Assembly: GCA_020845495.1 (NCBI GenBank)
Contig: JADLFM010000216.1
Location: 1 to 64,000, forward strand
Source of the DNA: Chloroflexota bacterium
GTDB taxonomy: Bacteria; Chloroflexota; UBA6077; JACCZL01
DNA length: 64,000 nt
Direction of reading: 5' to 3'
Shown here: one piece after another, positions 41,747 through 50,437 of the stretch
Layout of the letters: each line of letters begins with the position of its first letter
Position numbering within the stretch: the stretch's first letter is position 1
Translations under genes and position numbers: made by a program
The notes under the pieces: model-generated
What the model saw: only the letters and a program-made list of their open reading frames with translations
What the model was told of the DNA's origin: nothing
Database searches by the model: none

Positions 41747-42718
41747 CTATGGCGACGGGCTATAGCCAAGCCGCTCGATCGCCCAGCCTAGTTCGCTGAC
41801 GACAAATGTCCGTTCATCGGCTGAGAGTTGACTGTCGCGATGGCGGACGGCGGGGCGCTCGAAGCCGGACGGTGTCTCGACGTCATCGAGTCCGAGCGCC
41901 TCGAACAGCAGCCGGCGCTGGCGTGGCCAATCCTCGGCCAGATCCTCCAGACGCACCTCGACCAGCCGCGTGTGCTCGAGATCGAGCGCATCCCTGATGC
42001 GGAACCAGCGCGTATAGATGGGTGTCAGCCAGGCCACGACCTGCCACAACTCGTCAGGCGCCCACGGCTGGTGTAGGTGCGATGCGACGACAGCGACCGG
42101 ATGCCGCATGATGTGAACGACGGTCGCCTCAGGGACCAACTCCCACAGGAATGGCGCCGACAGCACGTTGAAGGGCGTCTTCTCGCACCAGGTCAGCTTG
42201 CCCTGAGCGGCGGTCGCGCCCCCGAACAGCTCCTCCACGAAGCCACGCAGGATCGCGATGAGTATCGGCCGGTCGTCGAAGTAACGCGGCACGATGCGAT
42301 GATGGACCGACGGCTCGTACGGGCTGAGTGGCGGCATTCGCCCGTCGTCGGCGATGCCTTCGTCGAACGCGTACCAGACAAGTTGCTCTCGGAGGCGGTC
42401 GAGCGCCGCCCAATATCGCGATGCGCCCAGCATCGACGGCAGATCTCGGCCCCGGAATGGGGCCTGGGACTGGCTGGTCAACGTCACGCGCATGAGGCGG
42501 TCGAAGCGGCGTAGGGCATCTTCCGCGTGGAACGGCGTGTACGCGCCGGTCAGGGCATGGGCCAGGTCTTCCAGGCCGCCGGGGTCGATCAAGAATCGCG
42601 TCTCGTCTGGCAGCGCGTAGACCGCCGGGTGCTGGCCAAGCACGTTCCTGAGGTGGGTGGTCCCCGACCGCCCGGTCCCACCCACGAAGAATGGTCCTGG
42701 TGTGGTCACCCTGTGCAT
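41747..42718 (-). CDS. Sulfotransferase family protein
   Basis: 323 residues from ATG 42718. GTG 42709 is an alternative with GGGAG ten bases upstream and may be the true start. Phosphosulfate loop FFVGGTGRSGTTHLRNVLG near the N-terminus, LPDETRFLIDPGG next, then VEELFGG, WCEKTPFNVLSAPFLWELVP and the 3'-phosphate motif VVHIMRHPVAVVASHL. These are the marks of the large carbohydrate/protein sulfotransferase group (Sulfotransfer_1/3), as in Stf0-like and heparan-type enzymes. No membrane anchor. Last gene of the PAPS module, transcribed after the sulfatase-like gene. Confidence 0.87.
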   Translation of the reverse strand: MHRVTTPGPFFVGGTGRSGTTHLRNVLGQHPAVYALPDETRFLIDPGGLEDLAHALTGAYTPFHAEDALRRFDRLMRVTLTSQSQAPFRGRDLPSMLGASRYWAALDRLREQLVWYAFDEGIADDGRMPPLSPYEPSVHHRIVPRYFDDRPILIAILRGFVEELFGGATAAQGKLTWCEKTPFNVLSAPFLWELVPEATVVHIMRHPVAVVASHLHQPWAPDELWQVVAWLTPIYTRWFRIRDALDLEHTRLVEVRLEDLAEDWPRQRRLLFEALGLDDVETPSGFERPAVRHRDSQLSADERTFVVSELGWAIERLGYSPSP

Positions 42719-42928
42719 GCTCCCACGGGGACCGGGCCGACGTAGCGGCCAATCATCAGCCGTTTGGTGGCGTTCTCGACGAGCGGTCCTCGGCGAGCCA
42801 GGTGCCTTCTGAAGCGTGAGGCGGGTTGCACGGACGCCCCCCAACCTCCAGAAAGGGTTCAATCGACCGTAGGCGTTCCAAGAACGGTGTGAGGCGAACG
42901 AACGCCCCGGGGTCGTGACGAATCCGGG

Positions 42929-44233
42929 CTACTCGATGTAGCCGAGCGCCTCCAGGCGGTCCTTCACCAGTGCCTCTTCGGCCGCCGTCATGCGGACTGC
43001 CGTAGACGCCTGACGGTTCTGGATCGCCGCTAGCTCGTCACGCAACTCATTCAGCAGGGTCGGCTGCGTCGAGGCCAGGTTGTGTCGCTCCAGGGGATCG
43101 GCCTCCAGGTCGTACAACTCCTGGGGCACGCGCGGGTCGTCCGGCGCGGCGATGTACTTGTGCGTGCCGGTCCGCAGCCCGACGAGCCGGTTCACGTTAT
43201 CGTGCAGCATCGTCTGGAGCGCCTCGGTCACGGCCGGACGGTCGGCCGTGTCGTCGCCCCACATCATCGGTACCAGAGACGGCTGGAGCCCGTACGGCGT
43301 CGGGTCGATCCCGACGAGATCGAGCAGCGTCGGCGCGATATCGATGTGGCGGACCTGGCTGTCGAGCCGCTTCCCCTCGGGCAGCAGCCCCGGCGCCGAG
43401 ACCACGAACGGCACCCGAATCAGGTAGTCGTAGACGCACAACTGGGCGTGCCCTGCCACCTCGGACCGGTTCTTCTCCTCGAGTACCGCCCGCTTGCCAG
43501 CCGAGAGGATTCCCTTCTTCATGGTCGGCGGCAGGCTGCGCGTGAGCTTGTAGCCGGCACTGACTGCCATCTGGACCCAGGGGCGCGGATCGTCGATGGC
43601 TCCGGCGATGCCTTCGCCATGATCGCCGGTCATCGCCACGATCGTGGTGCTGGGGTCGACGGCGTCGAGGATGCGGGGTAGCTGGCTGTCGAGGTACGCC
43701 ACTGAGCGTTGGTACAACTGCTTTCCGTAGCGGGGGCTGGCGAACTGGCCCTTCGCCTTACGCGGCCAGTGCAGCTCCCAGAGGTGCAGGAACAGGAACC
43801 AGGGCTCGCGGAGCGCCTTGCCGTTCAGCAGCGAGAGCACCCGACTGCCCCAGTCGGTGTCCAGGTACCAGTGGCGCTCGCGGCGGTTGTAGACGTCGTA
43901 GCCACGGTCGAGGCCGGTGACGGGGAAGAGCGGGCCGGTCACTTCGGCCATCGTCAGGTAGCCGTGCTCCCGAAGGATCTCAGGCACCGTCTTGACGTCC
44001 GGCTGAAGCTTGTAGCCGAGCAGCGAACGCACGCCGTGCTCCGCCGGATAGCGCCCGGTCAGGAGCGTCGCGACCGACGGCGTCGTCGTCGTCGCCGCCG
44101 CGATCATCTCCGTGAAGCTGCACGACCGGCCCATCAGTGCGTCGAGATTCGGCACGGAGGGGTAACGCTGGCGGTCCCAGAGGGTATCCGCCCGCATGCA
44201 GTCCACCATCAGAAAGAGCACGTTGCGCTGCAT
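42929..44233 (-). CDS. Sulfatase-like alkaline-phosphatase-superfamily protein with altered active site
   Basis: 434 residues from ATG 44233. The fold signature is clear: NVLFLMVDCMRADTL (metal Asp), LLTGRYPAEHGV, AMTGDHGEGIAG (metal Asp-His), HIDIAPTLLDLVGI, and GLRTGTHKYI with ELYDLEADPLERHNL. True sulfatases carry C/S-x-P-x-R, whose Cys or Ser becomes formylglycine. Here the aligned residues are Thr50-x-Pro52-x-Val54, so neither the formylglycine precursor nor the Arg is present. A Thr nucleophile is known in phosphoethanolamine transferases and lipoteichoic synthases of the same superfamily, so this may be a phospho-transferase or phosphodiesterase rather than a sulfatase. No signal peptide is seen. 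It sits between cysC and a sulfotransferase gene. Confidence 0.82.
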   Translation of the reverse strand: MQRNVLFLMVDCMRADTLWDRQRYPSVPNLDALMGRSCSFTEMIAAATTTTPSVATLLTGRYPAEHGVRSLLGYKLQPDVKTVPEILREHGYLTMAEVTGPLFPVTGLDRGYDVYNRRERHWYLDTDWGSRVLSLLNGKALREPWFLFLHLWELHWPRKAKGQFASPRYGKQLYQRSVAYLDSQLPRILDAVDPSTTIVAMTGDHGEGIAGAIDDPRPWVQMAVSAGYKLTRSLPPTMKKGILSAGKRAVLEEKNRSEVAGHAQLCVYDYLIRVPFVVSAPGLLPEGKRLDSQVRHIDIAPTLLDLVGIDPTPYGLQPSLVPMMWGDDTADRPAVTEALQTMLHDNVNRLVGLRTGTHKYIAAPDDPRVPQELYDLEADPLERHNLASTQPTLLNELRDELAAIQNRQASTAVRMTAAEEALVKDRLEALGYIE

Positions 44234-44255
44234 GATCGGCGTCCTTGCCCCGCCC

Positions 44256-44801
44256 CTAGCCCTGCCGGACGACCGACCGGAGGTAGCCAAGCTCCTCCAG
44301 CGTCGCGATCACGCGGGCGGCGCTCTCGGCCGGCGTCTCCTCGTTCGTCCGCACCACGATCTCCGCGTCCGTGGGCGGCTCGTAGGGGTCCGACACGCCA
44401 GTGAAGTTCTTGATCTCGCCGGCCAGCGCCTTCTTGTACAGCCCCTTGACGTCACGCTCCACGAGCGTCTCGAGCGGGCACTCCACGTACACCTCGACGA
44501 ACCGGCCGATCCGCTCGCGGACCTCCTCGCGGATCGCGCGGTACGGCGAGATCGCGGCGGCAATCGCCACGACGCCGTTACGGCTCAGCAGGTGGCAGAC
44601 GAAGCCAATCCGGCGGATGTTCTCGTCGCGATCTTCCTTCGAGAAGCCGAGGCCCTTCGAGAGGTTCGTCCGCACGACGTCGCCATCGAGCACTTCGACG
44701 CGCTCGCCGCGCTCGCGAAGCTCCTGCTCGACGATGTTCGAGATGGTGGTCTTGCCGGCCCCCGAGAGGCCAGTAAACCAGAGGGTGAAGCCTTCGTTCA
44801 C
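44256..44801 (-). CDS. cysC: Adenylylsulfate (APS) kinase
   Basis: 181-residue kinase that phosphorylates adenosine 5'-phosphosulfate to PAPS, the sulfate donor for sulfotransferases. Walker [10 protein letters not shown] is near the N-terminus, followed by [20 protein letters not shown] (APS-binding), [16 protein letters not shown], and the lid region [20 protein letters not shown] with [19 protein letters not shown]. All are canonical. No assimilatory sulfate-reduction genes (cysH, cysI) are in the window, which favours PAPS use in sulfation here. It starts 42 bases after the alkaline-phosphatase-family gene and ends 22 bases before the sulfatase-like gene. Confidence 0.96.
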   Translation of the reverse strand: MNEGFTLWFTGLSGAGKTTISNIVEQELRERGERVEVLDGDVVRTNLSKGLGFSKEDRDENIRRIGFVCHLLSRNGVVAIAAAISPYRAIREEVRERIGRFVEVYVECPLETLVERDVKGLYKKALAGEIKNFTGVSDPYEPPTDAEIVVRTNEETPAESAARVIATLEELGYLRSVVRQG

Positions 44802-44842
44802 AAGATGCTCCTGCTACGCTGTGACCGGATCGGCGTGGCGGC

Positions 44843-46267
44843 TCATCGAGCGCCAGCAGCGGCCGGGTCAGCCGTGGTGAGTCGGGTGAGCGGGCGGCCC
44901 TGCATATCGTCGGGGATCGGCTGCCCGAGAGCGTCGAGGATGGTCGGCGCGAGATCGACGAGCCGCAGCCCCGGCGTCGGCCCGCCGGCCGGCGGCCGGC
45001 CGTCCGCCAGGATGCAGATGCCGTGCTGGGCATGATTCGCGTCGTCGGGGCCGGTGTCGTTCTCGAACGTGTAAATCCCGCCGTGCCCGACGCTGCCGAC
45101 CGAGCGCCAGTCGAGGTTGCCGAAGTAGACGATCAGGTCCGGCGCGACGTTCCGCACCGAGCGGTAGATGTGCTCCGGCTTGTAAACGATGGTGCCGATA
45201 TCCGAGCCGTCCGGGGCGGTGATCGAGCGCAGCCCTTCGGCGATCTCGTCGCGCACCCGCTCGTAATCGGTCGGGTCGATGGTGCCGTTCGGCTCGCGGC
45301 CCTTCACGTTCAGGAAGAGCCGGCCGTAGTAGCCGCCGTCGCCCCAGGCCATCGTCTTGCCCCAGTCCACGGAGAGCTTGCCGAACGGGGTGAGCGAGGA
45401 CGGCGTAGACTCCAGCGTGAGCAGCCCCTGACGGATCAGCCACTCGTTGATGCAGATGCCGCCGGCCATGGTCTTCGCCCCGTGGTCCGAGGCCACGATG
45501 ACGACCGTCTCCTTCCCGACCAGGTCCAGCACCGACCCGACCTGCTCGTCGAGCATCCGGTAATAGTCCTGGATCGCGGTGACGAACGGCGAATTCGGGT
45601 CATGGCGGGGGTGCGCCGTGTCGAAGTCCTTCCAGAAGCCGTGGTGCATCCGGTCCGGACCGATCTCGACGAACCCGAAGAAGTCCCAGGTCCGGTTCTG
45701 GATCAGGTGCCGGATGACCTTGAAGCGCTTCTCGGTCATCGCGTGGCACGAGCGGCGGATGTACTCCTTGTCGTCGGTCCGGAAGTTCGGCACATCGACC
45801 ATGTACTCGCCAACAAGTTGCTGGATCTCGCTCTTCAGACTGGGCGGATAGGTGTAGGTCGAGTCGGTGCTCGGGGTCAGGAAGCAGCCGACCATGCTGC
45901 CGGCAATCGGCTTCGGCGGGAACGACGGCGGCACCGCGACCACCACGCTCCGCTTGCCGGCCTTCCCGAGCAGATCCCAGACGGTCGGCTCCTTCACCAG
46001 ATCGGACGTGGCCATCTGGAGCCGGTCGTAGGAGTGGTCGGCCCGGTTGCGGAAACCGTAGATGCCAAGCTGACCGGGATCCTTGCTGGTCATGCCGGTC
46101 ATCCAGGCCGGGACGGTGATCGCCGGGATGGCGCTCTCGAGCGGCCCCCACAGCCCACGCTCCATCAGGCCGCGCAGGTTGGGAAGCTGATCTCGCAACT
46201 GGTCGAAGACGATCTCGGGCGGCGCGCAGTCCAGCCCGATCATCAGCACGCGGCGTCGGTCGGCCAT
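44843..46267 (-). CDS. Alkaline phosphatase family protein (type I phosphodiesterase/nucleotide pyrophosphatase)
   Basis: 474 residues, cytosolic by appearance. Metal-binding and nucleophile elements of the nucleotide pyrophosphatase/phosphodiesterase group: VLMIGLDCAPPEIVFD (Asp), SAIPAITVPAWMTGM with a Thr nucleophile, FVEIGPDRMHHGFW (Asp, His), VVIVASDHGAKTM (Asp-His) and ANHAQHGICILA (His). It is encoded between sat and cysC, so it may hydrolyse a nucleotide or sugar-nucleotide linked to sulfation, for example removing the 3'-phosphoadenosine 5'-phosphate product or acting on APS. That function is inference from context; the family is wide. 10 bases downstream of the sat stop. Confidence 0.85.
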   Translation of the reverse strand: MADRRRVLMIGLDCAPPEIVFDQLRDQLPNLRGLMERGLWGPLESAIPAITVPAWMTGMTSKDPGQLGIYGFRNRADHSYDRLQMATSDLVKEPTVWDLLGKAGKRSVVVAVPPSFPPKPIAGSMVGCFLTPSTDSTYTYPPSLKSEIQQLVGEYMVDVPNFRTDDKEYIRRSCHAMTEKRFKVIRHLIQNRTWDFFGFVEIGPDRMHHGFWKDFDTAHPRHDPNSPFVTAIQDYYRMLDEQVGSVLDLVGKETVVIVASDHGAKTMAGGICINEWLIRQGLLTLESTPSSLTPFGKLSVDWGKTMAWGDGGYYGRLFLNVKGREPNGTIDPTDYERVRDEIAEGLRSITAPDGSDIGTIVYKPEHIYRSVRNVAPDLIVYFGNLDWRSVGSVGHGGIYTFENDTGPDDANHAQHGICILADGRPPAGGPTPGLRLVDLAPTILDALGQPIPDDMQGRPLTRLTTADPAAAGAR

Positions 46268-46277
46268 AGTCTCGTCC

Positions 46278-47459
46278 TCAGGCCTGCCGCTGCGCGTAGC
46301 CCTCGATCAGCACCGCGGACACCTCGGGCCGCGTGAACTTCTCAGGGAGCGGCTCGCCGCGCGAGAGCATCTCGCGGACCTTGGTGCCGGAGAGGATCAG
46401 GTGCTGTTCGGCGTCGTGTGGGCAGGTCTTGTAGCTGGCCATGCCGTCGCACTTCTTGCAGTAGAAGGTGTGCTCGAAGAAGAGCGGCGTGATGCCGAGC
46501 TCGCCCGCCTGGAACTCGCGGAAGATGTGCTGCGAGTCGTAGGTGCCGTAGTACTTGCCGACGCCGGCATGGTCGCGCCCCACGATGAAGTGGGTGCAAC
46601 CGAAGTTCTTGCGGCAGAGCGCGTGGAAGATCGCCTCGCGCGGGCCGGCGTAGCGCATCGCGGCTGGGAACGCCGCCATGTAGGTCCGCTTCGCCGGGTA
46701 GTAGTCCTTCAGCAAGATCTCGTAGCTCTTGACCCGCACGTCGGCCGGCACGTCGTCCGACTTGGTCGCGCCGATCAGCGGGTTCAGGAACAGCCCGTCC
46801 ACGATCTCGAGGGCCGTCTTCTGGACGTACTCGTGCGCGCGGTGGATCGGGTTGCGGGTCTGGAACCCGACGACGGTGCCCCAGCCCCGCTCGGCGAAGG
46901 CGGCCCGCGTCTCGGTCGGCCGGCGCTTGTAGCGATCGAGCGGGGTCGGGTTCGGCACCTCGACGAGCCGGACCTCGCCCGCCAGTACCACGTCACCCTG
47001 GCCGTAGAGGCGGGCGACACCAGGATGCGCGTCCTCCTCGGTGCGGTAGACGTGACGTGCCTCGGCGGCCTTGTCGGTGCGGTACTTCTCGCTCAATTCG
47101 AGCATGCCGACGAGGACGCCGCGGTCGTCCTCCAACGCAAGCTCCTGGCCTTCTCTTAGCTCAGAAGCCGTCGCCTCGTCCACCCGAAAGGTGATCGGCA
47201 GGCTCCAGGGCGTGCCATCGGCGAGGCGCATGTCCGTGACCACGCTCCGGTAATCGCGCTCGCCCAGGAAGCCGGTCAAGGGACTGAAGATGCCGCTGGC
47301 GATGCACTCGAGGTCGGACGCCGCAACGCTATCGAGGCGCAAGCGACGGCGCGAGGCGGCGCGCTCGATCGCGGCCGACCGCTCGTCGCCGGTCAGGGCC
47401 CGATCGACGAGCCCCCCTGTCGACGTCTGAGACCCAAGCAAACTGGCGGCACCCTGCAT
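46278..47459 (-). CDS. sat: Sulfate adenylyltransferase (ATP sulfurylase)
   Basis: 393 residues; makes APS from ATP and sulfate, the first step of PAPS formation. Active-site strings are [17 protein letters not shown] and [11 protein letters not shown]. It also has [16 protein letters not shown], a Cys-x2-Cys...Cys-x-His pattern that in thermophile-type ATP sulfurylases binds zinc. Near the C-terminus are [15 protein letters not shown] and FTRPEV. Start ATG 47459. First gene of the sat-phosphodiesterase-cysC-sulfatase-like-sulfotransferase unit, with gaps of 10 to 210 bases. The 300 bases upstream (47460-47759) hold no recognisable gene and should carry the promoter. Confidence 0.96.
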   Translation of the reverse strand: MQGAASLLGSQTSTGGLVDRALTGDERSAAIERAASRRRLRLDSVAASDLECIASGIFSPLTGFLGERDYRSVVTDMRLADGTPWSLPITFRVDEATASELREGQELALEDDRGVLVGMLELSEKYRTDKAAEARHVYRTEEDAHPGVARLYGQGDVVLAGEVRLVEVPNPTPLDRYKRRPTETRAAFAERGWGTVVGFQTRNPIHRAHEYVQKTALEIVDGLFLNPLIGATKSDDVPADVRVKSYEILLKDYYPAKRTYMAAFPAAMRYAGPREAIFHALCRKNFGCTHFIVGRDHAGVGKYYGTYDSQHIFREFQAGELGITPLFFEHTFYCKKCDGMASYKTCPHDAEQHLILSGTKVREMLSRGEPLPEKFTRPEVSAVLIEGYAQRQA

Positions 47460-47759
47460 CGCGAACGGTTCCTTTACACTCGACGCAGGCCCTCAGCGAG
47501 ACACGGCGTCGGGGAGGTTGAGGTACACAGGCAGGCCGACCGGGCCGGTCGGCGCGGGGCGTGAGCGTACCAGAAGGCCGGGCAGGCGGGCAAATCTGTT
47601 GCGGAGATTTGCCTCCGGATGCCCCTGGTCCGGAACCCCCCCAGCCCCGGCCCCCCGCCCCCGTTCGCGCCAGAGTTTCCCGGGCTGCTGGGTGGCACCG
47701 AAGGGAAGCAACCGACGGCCACGGGCCGAGTTTCAGAGCGGGAGCCGAAGGTGAGGCTG

Positions 47760-48767
47760 TCAGACGAGCGTCACCGCACGGCCTGTCTTGGTCGACTCAA
47801 TGGCGGCCAGCGCCATCTGGAGCGCGGCGCGGCCGTCACGTCCTGTCACAACGGGCGGCATGCTGGTCCGGACGCACTCGGCGAAGTGCGCCAGCTCCGC
47901 GACGTACGCCTCGGCGAACAGGTCTTTGAACCAGTACGCCTGGGCGCGCGAGACGCCGGCTGGCGTCCAGGTGGTCGCGGCGTCGAGCCGGCCATCGCCG
48001 ACCGCCACCATCCCGCCGCTCCCGAACACCTCGGCGCGAACGTCATAGCCGTAGGCGCCCTGGAAGCTCACGTCGAGGGTCGCAAGCGCCCCGTTCGCCG
48101 CGCGGATCAGACAGACTGCGGTATCGAGGAAGCCGGTCGATGGGTCATCGTTCCAGCCGAGCGAGCCGCCGAGCGCGGACACCTCGACGGCGTCGCTGCC
48201 GGCCAGAAAGCGGACGACGTCGAAGTCGTGGATCATCGTTTCGAGGTAGATGGCCCAGGGCAGCGGCCCCTCCGGGCGGGGCACCTTCGGATCGCGAGTG
48301 ATCGAGCGGAGCAGATGGACCTGCCCAACCGTGCCATCCTTCACGGCCGCACGGGCGCGCCTGAAGCCGGGGTCGAATCGGCGCTGAAACCCGATCTGGA
48401 GGAAGGTGCCAGCCGCCTCGACGGCCGCGATGGCACGATCGGCATCCGCGAGCGTGTGGGCGAGCGGCTTCTCGCAGAAGACCGGCTTACCGCCCTGCGC
48501 GGCGCCGACGATCAGGTCGGCGTGGGCGGCGGCCGGCGTGGCGATGGCGACGGCCGCGATGTCTGGAGCGGTGAAGGCGGCGCCCGGCTCCCGCTCGTAG
48601 CGGGTATCGTCGAGCCCGAGCCGGGCCATCAAGGCGCGGGCGCGGGCCTCATCGGCGTCGACGATAGCGGCAAGGCGCACGTGTGGGAGCCGGTGCGCGA
48701 GCGTCTCGGCGTGGAACGAGCCCATCAATCCCGCGCCCACCAGCGCGACGTTCAGCGGCGCAACCAT
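47760..48767 (-). CDS. Gfo/Idh/MocA-family sugar or inositol dehydrogenase
   Basis: 335-residue NAD(P)-dependent oxidoreductase. NAD-binding motif VALVGAGLMGSFHAETL, the catalytic-pocket motif VFCEKPLAHTL with the essential Lys, and the C-terminal beta-sheet domain with LQIGFQRRFDPGF, LETMIHDFDVVRFLAG (conserved Asp-His region) and EVFGSGGMVAVGDGR. It resembles myo-inositol or sugar dehydrogenases; no substrate can be fixed. It overlaps the end of the upstream GT-C gene by 16 bases, so both are likely expressed together. Confidence 0.9.
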   Translation of the reverse strand: MVAPLNVALVGAGLMGSFHAETLAHRLPHVRLAAIVDADEARARALMARLGLDDTRYEREPGAAFTAPDIAAVAIATPAAAHADLIVGAAQGGKPVFCEKPLAHTLADADRAIAAVEAAGTFLQIGFQRRFDPGFRRARAAVKDGTVGQVHLLRSITRDPKVPRPEGPLPWAIYLETMIHDFDVVRFLAGSDAVEVSALGGSLGWNDDPSTGFLDTAVCLIRAANGALATLDVSFQGAYGYDVRAEVFGSGGMVAVGDGRLDAATTWTPAGVSRAQAYWFKDLFAEAYVAELAHFAECVRTSMPPVVTGRDGRAALQMALAAIESTKTGRAVTLV

Positions 48768-50281
48768 CGGGTGGTTCCCCCTCGGAAAAGCGTCCAGAGT
48801 AGCAGGAGCGGCGCGGCGAGGCCACCCCCGACGAGCACGAAGATGGCAGGATCGGCCGGATAGCGGAACCGCCAGACCAGGCCGTCGAGCGCAGCGGCCG
48901 CGACGACCAGCAGGATAGCAGCGAGGGCCGGGGCAAGGGCTGGGCGAAAGCGCGGCACGACAACCGCCGCCACAACGCCAGCACCAAACAGCCAGCCAAG
49001 TGCGGTGCGCCAGCGCCAGGGCTGGAATGCGCTCACCAGAGCGTCGGCGCGCTGGTAGGCCGGTCCCTCGGCGGGCGCCTCGGGGTCAAGCAATGAGACG
49101 AGCTGAGGGCTCCACTTACGGTCCCAGTTACGGGTGGTCCGCTCTCGCCAGTGCCCGAGCAGCCGCTCGTTCTTCCCCTGGAACAACTCCCAGGCCATCT
49201 CGGCGGTCGAGGTGAGGTAGTAGCCCGGACGGGTACGAATGGTGTCGAGGGCGAGGTCGCGCAGCAGCGCGTTGGTCTGGGCCTGGGTCAACCCCAATTC
49301 ATCGCGTACGCGGGCGGTGATGGTGCCGCCGGAAGGCTCGCCGCCGGCTGCTTCCTGCTGGATGATCCGTCGCGCAGCGGCACGGGTCGGGTCGGGATCG
49401 GGGCGGGTCGGGTCGTCGTAGACGAAGCGCTTATCGTGGCGAACCGTCCGCCCGATGAGCGCCTGCCCGAGCGCACCCTCGGCGCCCGGCGTGCCGTGCA
49501 CCACCATGTTGCGGACCAGCCAGGGCGCGAGCACGAGCAGCAGCCCGGCCAGCACCAGGCCGGCCCGCTGGACACCATTTCGCCAGCGAGGGAGCGCCAA
49601 CATGAACGGCAGACCGAGCGCGATGGGGTAGAGCACCTGCCCGATCGGACGGGTGAGTGCTGCCAGCCCGACCGCCACGCCAGCCCCGATCAGCCAGCGG
49701 GCGGACGGGCGGCGGACGGACGCGCGGCGGAGCGCCAGCACCAGCACCAGCAGCGCGCCGGCGAGCAGGCAGGTAAAGAGCGCCTCCGACATGACGTAGT
49801 GTTCGTAGACGAGGGCCGGCCCGGAGAGGGCGATGCTCAGCCCTGCCAGCACCCCGGCCAGCCTCCCAAACGCCGCCCGCCCTAGCCCGTAGGTCAGCCC
49901 GGCCGTCACCACGCCGAGGACATGCTGCGCGACCGCCAGCCCGGCGAGGTTGCCGCCTCCAGCCACTACCAGTGCGATGAACAGAGGATAGAGCGGCGTC
50001 CGGCGCAGCTCCGGCTCGAAGCCGAGGCCGCGCGCCAGGGCGTAGCCCGGCCAGAGGTAGTCATCGCTGTCCGGGGTGACGAACGTCGGGGCGCCCGCCC
50101 TGACGAAGAGGATCCGGACGACGGCTGCCACGAGCAGGACGACCCCGAGCAACAGCAACTCGGCGAGGGAGCCAGATGCGACATAGAGGCGGCTGGTGTC
50201 GGCCGGCTGGGCCGCGCCCACAGGGAGCCGTGGGGCTAGAGCAGGGGCCGCTCGGGTGGCAGGCGCGGCGGTTGACGACAT
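48752..50281 (-). CDS. GT-C glycosyltransferase (ArnT/PMT-like)
   Basis: 509-residue integral membrane protein with about ten to twelve hydrophobic helices after a 40-residue polar N-tail. The first outside loop holds FVTPDSDDYLWPGYALA, with acidic residues in the position of the GT-C catalytic Asp; the following ELRRTPLYPLFIALV and LTRPIGQVLYPIALG fit the ArnT/PMT_2 pattern. A long soluble loop (about 290-420) precedes the last helices. The donor is probably a polyprenyl-phosphate sugar. Divergent from the five-gene GT-C array on the plus strand, with a 156-base shared promoter region. Confidence 0.83.
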   Translation of the reverse strand: MSSTAAPATRAAPALAPRLPVGAAQPADTSRLYVASGSLAELLLLGVVLLVAAVVRILFVRAGAPTFVTPDSDDYLWPGYALARGLGFEPELRRTPLYPLFIALVVAGGGNLAGLAVAQHVLGVVTAGLTYGLGRAAFGRLAGVLAGLSIALSGPALVYEHYVMSEALFTCLLAGALLVLVLALRRASVRRPSARWLIGAGVAVGLAALTRPIGQVLYPIALGLPFMLALPRWRNGVQRAGLVLAGLLLVLAPWLVRNMVVHGTPGAEGALGQALIGRTVRHDKRFVYDDPTRPDPDPTRAAARRIIQQEAAGGEPSGGTITARVRDELGLTQAQTNALLRDLALDTIRTRPGYYLTSTAEMAWELFQGKNERLLGHWRERTTRNWDRKWSPQLVSLLDPEAPAEGPAYQRADALVSAFQPWRWRTALGWLFGAGVVAAVVVPRFRPALAPALAAILLVVAAAALDGLVWRFRYPADPAIFVLVGGGLAAPLLLLWTLFRGGTTRWLRR

Positions 50282-50437
50282 GTCGGCTCGAACCGTAGAC
50301 GCTGGCCCGAAACGGCGTCAACTCACCGCTGCGCCGGTCCATTTCCTTGAAGCCGGACGCGAAGGACATGGTAGACTCCGGCCCGCTCGCGGGGCCCGTG
50401 CCGGGTACCGCTTCCCCTTCTCCTGGGAGACGCAGCA

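Noticed and set aside
45023..46336. 437-codon plus-strand frame opposite the alkaline-phosphatase-family gene
   Set aside because: Antisense shadow; all recognisable metal-site motifs are on the minus strand.
41747..47459. Assimilatory sulfate reduction operon
   Set aside because: sat and cysC are shared with that pathway, but no PAPS reductase or sulfite reductase gene is present and a sulfotransferase is.
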